Of a stretch of 8,262 bases of DNA, positions 1 through 5,854 are shown piece after piece. The notes under the pieces were generated by a model that was not told the DNA's origin, ran no database searches, and worked only from the letters and a program-made list of their open reading frames with translations. The stretch covers positions 1 through 8,262 of the forward strand of contig JBKPHP010000062.1 of assembly GCA_046729895.1 (NCBI GenBank), given 5' to 3'. The DNA is from DASXBA01 sp046729895. GTDB lineage: Bacteria; Actinomycetota; Thermoleophilia; Solirubrobacterales; Thermoleophilaceae. Position 1 is the first letter of the stretch; each line of letters begins with the position of its first letter. The position numbers and the translations under genes are program-made.

Positions 1-50
1 GCGACCTGCGGCGAAGCCTGGAGCGCCTGGAGGCCCTGGTGGGCCGTTAG
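1..50 (+). CDS. 3' end of an unidentified gene (partial)
   Basis: The frame entering at base 3 reads DLRRSLERLEALVGR and stops at TAG 48-50. The leucine spacing and charged residues look like the end of an amphipathic or coiled-coil helix, which is a credible protein C-terminus. It ends 26 bases before the stop codon of the minus-strand epimerase-like gene, so the two genes converge. With only 15 residues visible no family can be named. Confidence 0.4.
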   Translation, partial: DLRRSLERLEALVGR

Positions 51-76
51 ACGACGCGCCGGCGGTCCGCTTCGTG

Positions 77-1621
77 CTAGGCCGCGGGCTTCACGTCGAC
101 GCTCCCAGAGCTAGTGCCCTTCAGCCCGCGGCCGGTACGCAGCTCCTTCGCCCTGAGGTGCACCGTGTAGCTGCCGGGCGAGCGCGGGCGCCAGAGGAAG
201 GATCTGCGGCCGCGGGGGAAGGTGGCGAGCCGACGATGGGCCAGCCGGCCGTCCTTGTGCACCCTGAGCTCTACGACGGACAACCTCGAGAGCGAGAAGC
301 GAAGGCGCGTGCGGCGATCGTCCACCGCGGTGGGCGGGCCCAAGAAGTGAAGCCTGGGTGGGTCGATCTGATAATGGCGATAGCGGATCGCGTATCTGCA
401 GTAGATTCCGCCCAGCCGGATTCCCAGGCCCTGGAGGACCTCGCGGAGGAGCTCGTGATAGTTGCGGTCCGATGCGTGACCACGCCAGTCGTAGAGCGAC
501 CAGTCGCCTAAGTCGCTGTACGGGACCTCCCGGCGAGCTTCGGGCTCTGCGCGTCGGAAGAGCCGCCGGGCGCGTTCGTCGTTTGTGAGCTCCGCGAAGT
601 CGTGCAACCCCATTACCGCGTCGAAGAAGGCGTTGAAGATGCGCGACCGGGGAGCGAAGGAGTACTGCAGGTAGTACGTGCCTCCGAGAGGACCCCGCGC
701 GCGCACTCCTATCGGCCAGCGAGCCTCGTAGGCGCCCAGCGCCCGAGCCGCCGTCCGGAAGTACTCGGGACGGTCGAGCAGGCGGCCTGCGCGGGCATAG
801 GCCTTGAGGGCCTCGGCTTGGGCCATGGCGCTCATCCAGGGCGGCGCGCCGCCGCCGAAGTCGAACATGTACTCCCATGCGATGAAGCGGCGGCCGCGCC
901 GTACCGCGAGGCGCGACATTTCGTCCAGCAGGCGGCGAAGCCGCTCTCGATGACAGCGACCGGGCGGGGCCGATCGGCCGGTTATGACATCGCATCGCGG
1001 TGGGCCGGTGCCCGGGCGGTGGACGCAGTTCGCGTGCATCAGGTTGGCACGCTTGAACGTCCCGAGCGGGTGAAGCTGTAAGCCACGTCCGGGGAAGTAC
1101 TGAAACATCAGGTCGCTTCCGCGGAACCTGACCCAGTCGCGCGGAGCTGGGTACGGCCGAGACGGCCAGTACTCCGTGTTGCGCCGGAGGACGAGGAAGA
1201 GCTCGGGCATGCGCGAGGGAATCAGGCGGCCCCGGAGCGCGATCCGCTCGACCGTCCCGATCACGTAGCCCAGCTGTCTGCCACGCGCGCCGGGCAGTCC
1301 CCGTCGCACCGCGCGAGCCCGCCGGAAGGTCGTCACGTAGCCGCGGTAGCGCGGGCGGCTGATCCGCCCGGCCCGAAGCTGCCGACGGAGGGCCCGGTAG
1401 ACGCTCCCTGGCCTTCCTCGCGCGCGAACCGCGTGGGCCGGCCCGGCCGGTGGGACTCCCAGCTCAGCCTGGGCGCGGCTGGGGGCCAGCGGGTCCTCCA
1501 CGCGGGCCGCGCGCTCGCCGTCCACGACGATCACCTCCGCCGCGCGGGCGGGTCCGGCAGCGACCGCGGCGACGCCCAGGGCCGCCGCCAGCACGGTGAG
1601 GCTGGGCATGTTGCTGCCCAT
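77..1621 (-). CDS. exported D-glucuronyl C5-epimerase-like protein
   Basis: 514 residues. The N-terminus is a signal-peptide-like segment (hydrophobic residues about 7-23, probable cleavage after PARA, residue 27), with few positive charges before it; Met5 is an alternative start. Residues about 70-150 form an Arg-rich helical region. Residues about 170-400 match the C-terminal (alpha/alpha-barrel) domain of heparan sulfate glucuronyl C5-epimerases: FPGRGLQLHPLGTFKRAN (176-193), WMSAMAQAEALKAYARA (262-278), GGTYYLQYSF (313-322), IFNAFFDAVMGLHDFAEL (328-345), SLYDWRG (375-381) and NYHELLREVLQGLG (387-400). The last two lie where the animal enzymes have their IYDLRH and WDYHTTHINQL segments, which carry catalytic tyrosines. 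Residues about 425-514 look like an added Ig-like beta domain. The family inverts C5 of glucuronic acid in polysaccharides; acting on an exported or cell-surface uronic-acid polymer is an inference. No glycan genes adjoin it. The start has only a weak ribosome site. Confidence 0.75.
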   Translation of the reverse strand: MGSNMPSLTVLAAALGVAAVAAGPARAAEVIVVDGERAARVEDPLAPSRAQAELGVPPAGPAHAVRARGRPGSVYRALRRQLRAGRISRPRYRGYVTTFRRARAVRRGLPGARGRQLGYVIGTVERIALRGRLIPSRMPELFLVLRRNTEYWPSRPYPAPRDWVRFRGSDLMFQYFPGRGLQLHPLGTFKRANLMHANCVHRPGTGPPRCDVITGRSAPPGRCHRERLRRLLDEMSRLAVRRGRRFIAWEYMFDFGGGAPPWMSAMAQAEALKAYARAGRLLDRPEYFRTAARALGAYEARWPIGVRARGPLGGTYYLQYSFAPRSRIFNAFFDAVMGLHDFAELTNDERARRLFRRAEPEARREVPYSDLGDWSLYDWRGHASDRNYHELLREVLQGLGIRLGGIYCRYAIRYRHYQIDPPRLHFLGPPTAVDDRRTRLRFSLSRLSVVELRVHKDGRLAHRRLATFPRGRRSFLWRPRSPGSYTVHLRAKELRTGRGLKGTSSGSVDVKPAA

Positions 1622-1717
1622 CGAGCCACCAACATAGCCCTAGCGGCGAGGTCTCGTTCGGCTGCCAAGCGCCCTGCTCTGCGTGCGGACCCTCGCCGGC
1701 GACTCTCCTGCGAGCGG

Positions 1718-1742
1718 GAGCGCCGGGTGCCGGACAGCGCTC
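1718..1742 (-). terminator. weak hairpin at the end of the SnoaL-like gene
   Basis: GAGCGC (1718-1723) and GCGCTC (1737-1742) pair, with an inner CGG/CCG pair, and the structure overlaps the stop codon of the minus-strand SnoaL-like gene. No U-run follows on the minus strand, so this is not a standard intrinsic terminator. It is recorded as the only structure in the 120-base gap before the epimerase-like gene. Confidence 0.15.
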
Positions 1743-2167
1743 TATTCAGGCGGCGAGGAGTCGGCCTTCCGCAGTCCCGCGGCTTCGAGAGCCTCGGCCC
1801 TGTCTCGGTAGCCCCTCACCCGCGCGACCCTGCCATCGCGCATGGTCCAGACCACCGAGATCCGCTGCTCGACAGGAAGACCGCTCTCCCTACCCCGTCC
1901 GCTCATCCGGATGGAGGTGATCACCACGTCGTCACCCGCTTGGAGAACGCTCTCGATGTCGAAGTCAACCTGGTCGAAGGCTTCGAACCAGGTCACCCAG
2001 GCGTCTCGAACAGCCTGGAATCCACGCCGCTTTCCCCAGTCACCCCACAGTCCCGCGACGTCGTCCCATTCGATCTCGGGGTCGTACAAATCGCGGAATG
2101 CCTGCCAGTCGCGGCGTCGCTGGGCATCGAATACCGCGCGCACCACGTCGACGTTCTGCCGCGACAT
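1742..2167 (-). CDS. SnoaL/NTF2-like domain protein, intact copy
   Basis: 141 residues, about the usual length of a stand-alone SnoaL/NTF2-like cone-shaped fold. It begins MSRQNVDVVRAVFDAQRRRD, the helix typical of this group. DLYDPEIEWD (26-35) is the conserved strand entry, the middle (about 39-72) carries the variable helix, and VVWTMRDGRVARVRGYRDRAEALEAAG is the typical last strand plus C-terminal helix. Members range from polyketide cyclases and small-molecule isomerases to proteins of unknown role, so no reaction can be assigned. The start at 2167 lies 3 bases after the stop of the frameshifted paralogue, and GGAG in the end of that gene can serve as ribosome site, suggesting translational coupling. 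It looks like the product of a tandem duplication in which this copy stayed intact. Confidence 0.8.
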   Translation of the reverse strand: MSRQNVDVVRAVFDAQRRRDWQAFRDLYDPEIEWDDVAGLWGDWGKRRGFQAVRDAWVTWFEAFDQVDFDIESVLQAGDDVVITSIRMSGRGRESGLPVEQRISVVWTMRDGRVARVRGYRDRAEALEAAGLRKADSSPPE

Positions 2168-2170
2168 CGC

Positions 2171-2580
2171 CTACTCCGAGCGCCCTACGGATTCGAGGGC
2201 TTCCCGAGTGTTCCGGTGAATCTCGCCGCGGATCACCTTGCCGTTGCGGAGCACCCACACGTGGGCGAGCCCCATTTCCAGCCTCGCCCCGCTTGCCCTA
2301 CCCCGGCCGGAGATCCGAACCCGCACGACAACAGCCTGACCGGCGTCGATGAACTGCTCGGGCTCGACGCGGTAGTCGTCGAACGCCTCCAGCGCCTCGT
2401 CGGTCGCCTGGAGGAATCCCCCGGCCCGTAGACGGTGCCCGGAGTCGTGTCGGCGAGGCCGAGTCCACCGGCGCCCGGCATCTCGGCCTCGTTGGAGAAC
2501 AAGCGAGCTACGCCCTCAACGTCGCCTGCCGCGAAGAGCTCGTAACCACGGCGGACCACATCCACGTTTTTCTGCGACAC
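2171..2580 (-). pseudogene. SnoaL/NTF2-like paralogue with a one-base frameshift
   Basis: From GTG at 2580 the frame reads VSQKNVDVVRRGYELFAAGD and continues as an NTF2-like protein to TVYGPG, then becomes Arg/Ser/Thr-rich nonsense. The missing half is in the next frame: GFLQATDEALEAFDDY, then VVVRVRISGRGRASGARLEM, then GLAHVWVLRNGKVIRGEI, ending at TAG 2171-2173. The switch falls at a run of five C on the plus strand (2418-2422); one more base there restores an uninterrupted protein of about 136 residues. It resembles the downstream copy in its start (QNVDVVR/QKNVDVVR), its SGRGR strand and its C-terminal helix (EALEAAGL/EALESVGR). The frame is also open upstream to TTG 2616, but GTG 2580 matches the paralogue's start. 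Either the gene is broken or the homopolymer was miscounted in sequencing or assembly. Confidence 0.75.
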
Positions 2581-2703
2581 CGCGCGCCAAGTATCCCTTA
2601 GCGCAGGGTGCGCCAATAGCGAGGGCCGAGCTCAGTCCTCGTCCGGGCGGATCGGATTCGGGGGCGATTTGGGGAGATCGGGCACCACCGGAGTCGTGGA
2701 CGC

Positions 2704-2890
2704 GAGACCCCGCTGGCGCTCCGGCTGTGGGCGTGGGACCGCGGCTGCGCCCGCGCGCCCGCCCACACCGCTGTTTTGCGCCGCCGTGCGCGACCGGCAG
2801 GCCGCACGTGCCTCGCTCGAGCGCATCCTGGAGTGGGACTTCCACCGGATCGGGCACGGCGCGATCGTCGAGGGACGGCCGCGAGGTCGT
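2704..2890 (+). pseudogene. remnant of MBL-fold / DUF4336-like protein, C-terminal part
   Basis: The clearest piece is VRDRQAARASLERILEWDF, then HRIGHGAIVEG (2786-2875). This resembles the C-terminal region of metallo-hydrolase-fold DUF4336-like proteins, where a RDRAAxRxSLxRxLxWDFDR helix is followed by a strand and an HG motif. ETPLALRLWAWDRG (from 2704) looks like the preceding segment but is in a different frame, and GREV after 2875 appears in a third frame, so at least two frame changes are needed. No N-terminal metal-binding part is visible upstream. The right end abuts the sigma-factor fragment of the opposite strand near 2885-2889. The family assignment comes from memory of the motif; the decayed state is read directly from the frames. 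Confidence 0.4.
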
Positions 2891-2987
2891 AGCAGTGCAG
2901 CTGTAGGTCCGCCCGGTACGGGGCGACGAGTTCGCGGAAGGCCTCCTCGTCTCCCGCGCGGGCGCGAGTAAGCGTTCGCTCGGCCAC
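2889..2987 (-). pseudogene. N-terminal fragment of an ECF sigma-70 factor
   Basis: From GTG 2987 the minus strand reads VAERTLTRARAGDEEAFREL, then VAPYRADLQLHCY. This is the region 2 start of ECF-type sigma factors, in particular the SigJ/SigX5-like group whose members usually continue HCYRMLGSxxDAEDxxQE. Here similarity stops exactly after HCY. The next residues (DLAAVPRRS) and all following frames show no region 2.2-2.4, no region 4 and no NTF2-like tail. The fragment therefore keeps about 33 codons of an expected several hundred. It cannot make a working sigma factor. Its upstream 86-base gap (2988-3073) separates it from the DUF899 start on the other strand and could be an original divergent promoter region. 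No strong ribosome site precedes the GTG. Confidence 0.6.
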
Positions 2988-3059
2988 GATGGCATGCTCG
3001 CATGGCGTTTCGTTCCGGTCCGTAGCGGTGTCTAAACAACGTGAGGACCCCACCGACAT

Positions 3060-3066
3060 AGGAGGG
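3060..3066 (+). promoter_or_regulatory. strong ribosome-binding site of the DUF899 fragment
   Basis: AGGAGGG lies 7 bases before ATG 3074. This near-ideal Shine-Dalgarno sequence fixes the start of the truncated DUF899 reading frame and shows that the fragment kept its native 5' leader. Confidence 0.65.
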
Positions 3067-3073
3067 AGAGGCA

Positions 3074-3112
3074 ATGACGCAGCACAAGGTCGGCACACAA
3101 GAGGAGTGGCTC
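3074..3112 (+). pseudogene. first codons of a DUF899 (thioredoxin-like) gene
   Basis: ATG 3074 starts MTQHKVGTQEEWL, matching the standard N-terminus of DUF899 proteins (MTxHKVGTREEWLAAR...), a thioredoxin-fold family of about 230-260 residues. After EEWLG the similarity ends. The frame runs on through inverted cupin-gene sequence to TAA 3182-3184, giving an open frame of only 36 codons. The strong upstream ribosome site means a short hybrid peptide could still be translated, but the thioredoxin-like domain is absent. The break is at GCTC (3109-3112), which is shared with the end of the cupin fragment on the other strand. Confidence 0.6.
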
Positions 3113-3153
3113 GGCCCGGTCGCCGTGTCGAGGGAGTTCCGGGTGATCTGCAT
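3109..3153 (-). pseudogene. first 15 codons of a cupin-domain gene
   Basis: On the minus strand ATG 3153 begins MQITRNSLDTATGPS, the characteristic N-terminus of small single-domain cupins annotated as cupin or (R)-mandelonitrile-lyase-like proteins (M-ITRNS-DT--GPSDWFTG...). A GAGGA ribosome-site motif sits 4 bases upstream. Similarity ends at GPS, where the sequence passes into the reverse complement of the DUF899 start, so the metal-binding beta barrel is missing. The start is 27 bases after the DUF2255 stop and on the same strand, so this was probably the last gene of the alcohol dehydrogenase operon before it was cut off. The match is short, but its operon position supports it. Confidence 0.5.
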
Positions 3154-3180
3154 GTCGTCCTCGGTGTGGTTATCGAGCTA

Positions 3181-3561
3181 CTAACTTGCCGAGCGCGGCA
3201 CGAGCTTGATCGTCACGGCCTCGGCCTCCGGGCGTACGACGGTGCGCACGATCTCGGGGCCGTAGCGGTCGTACTTAGCGTGGTAGGCGGCGTCGATGGC
3301 GGCGTGCACGCCTGGGGCGGGTTCGGCGAAGGACACGTCCCGCTCGAGACCACCGGCCCGGATGTGACCGGCGCCGCTGGCCTTTGCGCGGCGGAACCAC
3401 AGGTTGGTCGGCCCGTAGGCTGAGCGGACGTATAGATCGTCACCGGCCCGGACGACCCACATCGTCACGTACGGACGCATCGTGCCGTCCCGGCGTGCGG
3501 ACGCTAGCTGCAACTCCTGAGCCTCGCCGATGCGGCTGAGCTCCTCATCAGTCCACGTCAT
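3181..3561 (-). CDS. DUF2255 family protein
   Basis: 126 residues, the full usual length. Recognisable family segments are an N-terminal TWTDEELSRIGEAQELQLAS, then RPYVTMWVVRAGDDLYVRS (about 29-47), AYGPTNLWFRRAKASGAGHI, and the C-terminal AAIDAAYHAKYDRYGPEIV (about 87-105). The pattern of a strand pair followed by a WFRRA segment resembles small nitroreductase/flavin-binding split-barrel proteins, but a cofactor is not proven and the family has no settled function. The start ATG 3561 has a GGGGG ribosome motif about 5 bases upstream and lies 10 bases after the aldo/keto reductase stop, so the two are co-transcribed. Its position next to two NAD(P)H-type oxidoreductases suggests an accessory role in the same conversion. 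Confidence 0.85.
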   Translation of the reverse strand: MTWTDEELSRIGEAQELQLASARRDGTMRPYVTMWVVRAGDDLYVRSAYGPTNLWFRRAKASGAGHIRAGGLERDVSFAEPAPGVHAAIDAAYHAKYDRYGPEIVRTVVRPEAEAVTIKLVPRSAS

Positions 3562-3571
3562 GTCCGCCCCC

Positions 3572-4600
3572 TTAGCGCCGTCGCGCCGGCGGCTCCAGGG
3601 CGGGGCTCAGCCATCCGCCGTCGGCGGGATTGATGTTCGTGCCCGGCGAGACGATCTCGTCGATGCGGTCGAGCACGTCCTGGGAGAGTTCGACGTCTGC
3701 GGCGGGAAGCTGGGATTCGAGCTGCTCCATGGTGCGCGGGCCGATGATCGCGGCCGTGACCGCCGGATGGTTGATCGCGAACGCGATCGCCATCTCGATA
3801 AGCGACATGCCCGCCTGCTCGGCTAGCTGAGCGAGTGCCTCCGCGGCCTCGAGCTTGCGCTGGTTGGCGGGCAGCGAGAGGTCGTAGCGCGCAGTGAGGC
3901 GCTGGCGCGCGTAGGAAGTCGGCGTCGGGTTATCGGCATCCTTCCGCCAGCGGCCAGTAAGCCAGCCGCCCGAAAGCGGGCTCCACGAGATCACGGCCAT
4001 CCCGTGGCGCGCGCATGTCGGCAGCACATCGGCCTCGATCCCGCGGGCGAGCATCGAGTACGGCGGCTGCTCGCAGACATAGCGCTGTAGCCCCCTTTCG
4101 CGAGCCGCCCATTGCGCGTCCACGATCGCCGACGCCGGGAAGGTCGAGGAGCCGATGTAGCGGACCTTGCCCTGCTCGACGAGGTCGCTGAGCGCGCCGA
4201 GCGTTTCCTCGATCTCGACCTCGGGCTCGAAGCGGTGGATCTGGTAGAGGTCGATCCAGTCGGTGCCGAGCCGCCGCAGCGAGTCCTCGACCTCGCGGAT
4301 GATCCAGCGGCGCGAGGTGCCGCGACGGTTCGGGTCGTCCCCCATTGCGCCCCACACCTTGGTCGCGAGCACGATGTCATCCCGCCGGCTCCCGGCCAGG
4401 GCCTTGCCTACGATGACCTCCGACTCGCCTTGTGAGTAGACGTCGGCGGTGTCGACGAAGTTGATGCCGGCGTCGAGGGCGCGGTGGATGATCCGGATGC
4501 TCTCGTCGTGGTCCTTGTTGCCCCAGTCGCCGAACATCATGGCGCCCAGGCAGAGCTTGCTGACCGAGACGCCGGTGCGGCCGAGTGGCCGATGTTCCAT
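3572..4600 (-). CDS. aldo/keto reductase
   Basis: 342 residues, normal for a bacterial aldo/keto reductase of the YghZ/Tas (Kvbeta-like) type. It is a cytosolic (beta/alpha)8 barrel that reduces aldehydes or ketones with NADPH. The start MEHRPLGRTGVSVSKLCLGAM is typical. The catalytic tetrad is present: Asp50 and Tyr55 in FVDTADVYSQGESE, Lys81 in LATKVWG, His122 in LYQIHRF. The cofactor end is also intact: SWSPLSGGWLTGR for the barrel loop and AIIGPRTMEQLESQLPA for the 2'-phosphate/adenine site. AAGGAG lies 6 bases before ATG 4600. A gap of 71 bases separates it from the upstream alcohol dehydrogenase on the same strand. The substrate is unknown. Confidence 0.92.
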   Translation of the reverse strand: MEHRPLGRTGVSVSKLCLGAMMFGDWGNKDHDESIRIIHRALDAGINFVDTADVYSQGESEVIVGKALAGSRRDDIVLATKVWGAMGDDPNRRGTSRRWIIREVEDSLRRLGTDWIDLYQIHRFEPEVEIEETLGALSDLVEQGKVRYIGSSTFPASAIVDAQWAARERGLQRYVCEQPPYSMLARGIEADVLPTCARHGMAVISWSPLSGGWLTGRWRKDADNPTPTSYARQRLTARYDLSLPANQRKLEAAEALAQLAEQAGMSLIEMAIAFAINHPAVTAAIIGPRTMEQLESQLPAADVELSQDVLDRIDEIVSPGTNINPADGGWLSPALEPPARRR

Positions 4601-4671
4601 CGACTGCTCCTTCTCTCAACGCCCGCACTCAGGCTGGCGTGTTGCTGCGATCTCGACGAGCTCGCTCACGG

Positions 4672-5709
4672 TCAGACGGTCGCCACCCGCACGAGCGACT
4701 TGATCGCGCGGCGCTCGTCCATGGCGGCGTACGCCTCCGCGATGCCGTCGAGGTCGGTCTCGAAGTCGAGGACGCGCCCGGGATGGACGCGGCCTTCCAA
4801 GACGTCGTCGAGCAGCTCGGGGATGTAGGTACGAACCGGCGCCGAGCCGCCCCGCAAGCCCTTGTTGCGGAAGAACATGTCATCTACCGGCGGCTCCACG
4901 CCGTGCGGGACGCCGACGTAGCCGACCATCGAGCCCGGCCGCGCAACCGAGAACGCGGTCTTCATGGACTGGCCGGTTCCTACGCATTCCAAGGTGGCGT
5001 CGACACCGACCCCGTCCGTCAACTCGAGGACTGCCTCGGTCGCCTCCTCGCCGCGCTCGGCGACGATGTCAGCGGCACCGAACTCGCGCGCAAGGTCCTG
5101 GCGGACCGGGTTGCGGCTGAGCGCGATGACGCGCTCGGCGCCCAGGCGCTTCGCGGCGAGGACGCCGCAGAGGCCGACTGCGCCGTCGCCTACCACCGCG
5201 ACCGCATCGCCGGCCTTCACGTCGGCGCAGACCGCGGCGTGGTGGCCCGTCGCCATCACGTCCGACAGCGTCAGCAGCGAGGCCATCATCTCGTCGGAGT
5301 GACCTGAGCCGGGAACCCGGACCAGCGTTCCGTCCGCGAGCGGCACACGGACGGCCTCGCCCTGACCACCGTCTCCGTTCATTGGAAAGAACCCCCCGGC
5401 GATGCAGGCACTCGTGATGCCGTGACGGCAGTGCGGGCAGGTGCCGTCACTGAAGGCGAACGGCGCAATGACGAAGTCACCCTTGGCGATGCCGTCCACC
5501 TCGGCACCGACGTCCTCGACGACGCCGACGAACTCGTGGCCGATCGGTCCGGGCTCGAAGGGAGACTCGCCGCGGTAGTACCAGAGGTCGGAGCCACAGA
5601 CGCACGCGAGCACGACGCGGACGACGGCATCGGTCGGCTCGTCGATAACGGTGTCGGGCCGGTCGACGACCGTGATCGACCGGGGCTCGTTGAAAACGGC
5701 GGCACGCAT
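4672..5709 (-). CDS. zinc-dependent alcohol dehydrogenase (MDR family)
   Basis: 345 residues, full length for a medium-chain dehydrogenase/reductase. The catalytic zinc ligands fit the secondary-alcohol-dehydrogenase pattern: Cys38 (VCGSDLW), His58-Glu59 (GHEFVG) and Asp150 (TLSDVMATGHH). The Rossmann fold shows GDGAVG at 174-179 followed by ERVIALSRN. The structural-zinc loop (about 87-105, DGTCPHCRHGITSAC) has only three cysteines (91, 94, 102) instead of four; His93 or His96 might substitute, or the site is lost. AGGAGG (plus-strand 5717-5722) is 7 bases before ATG 5709, so the start is secure. It is the first gene of the minus-strand operon and is divergent from the XRE regulator. It probably oxidises or reduces an alcohol/aldehyde with NAD(P); substrate unknown. 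Confidence 0.92.
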   Translation of the reverse strand: MRAAVFNEPRSITVVDRPDTVIDEPTDAVVRVVLACVCGSDLWYYRGESPFEPGPIGHEFVGVVEDVGAEVDGIAKGDFVIAPFAFSDGTCPHCRHGITSACIAGGFFPMNGDGGQGEAVRVPLADGTLVRVPGSGHSDEMMASLLTLSDVMATGHHAAVCADVKAGDAVAVVGDGAVGLCGVLAAKRLGAERVIALSRNPVRQDLAREFGAADIVAERGEEATEAVLELTDGVGVDATLECVGTGQSMKTAFSVARPGSMVGYVGVPHGVEPPVDDMFFRNKGLRGGSAPVRTYIPELLDDVLEGRVHPGRVLDFETDLDGIAEAYAAMDERRAIKSLVRVATV

Positions 5710-5854
5710 CGCTACGCCTCCTCGGTTACCAGCAAGGTTTTGTCACTCACGGCTCCCCAAGAAAGCAGGAAACGGCGGGGAGTGAGAGACCCTGGTGATC
5801 CAGGTATTGGCAGGGCCCCCCTACCCGTGGCAGGCCGGGGTACCCTCGTTCTCC
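5710..5854. promoter_or_regulatory. divergent intergenic region with candidate operators
   Basis: This 145-base gap must hold the promoters of both the alcohol dehydrogenase operon (-) and the regulator (+). Visible structure: a palindrome CCTGGTGATCCAGG (5791-5804), a direct repeat TGGCAGG at 5808-5814 and 5828-5834 exactly 20 bases apart (about two helical turns), and a loose inverted pair TCACTC (5743-5748) / GAGTGA (5780-5785). No convincing -35/-10 pair could be picked out on either strand. Binding by the adjacent XRE regulator is an inference from position. Confidence 0.4.

Noticed and set aside
1433..2431. 332-codon open frame on the plus strand
   Set aside because: It is antisense to the epimerase-like gene and both SnoaL-like genes, spans the gap between them, and its Arg/His/Pro-rich composition matches no family; long antisense frames are expected at this GC content.
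2516..3153. Three long overlapping minus-strand frames across the scrap block
   Set aside because: Only short stretches (sigma N-terminus, cupin N-terminus) are protein-like; the rest is frame-shadow sequence running through fragments of opposite orientation.
4585..5307. 240-codon plus-strand frame
   Set aside because: Antisense to the alcohol dehydrogenase, whose motifs and ribosome site are unambiguous.
5795..5854. Extended N-terminus of the XRE regulator from GTG 5795
   Set aside because: The extra 20 residues do not resemble the family N-terminus and would overlap the candidate operators; GTG 5855 gives the usual start. Not fully excluded, since neither start has a good ribosome site.
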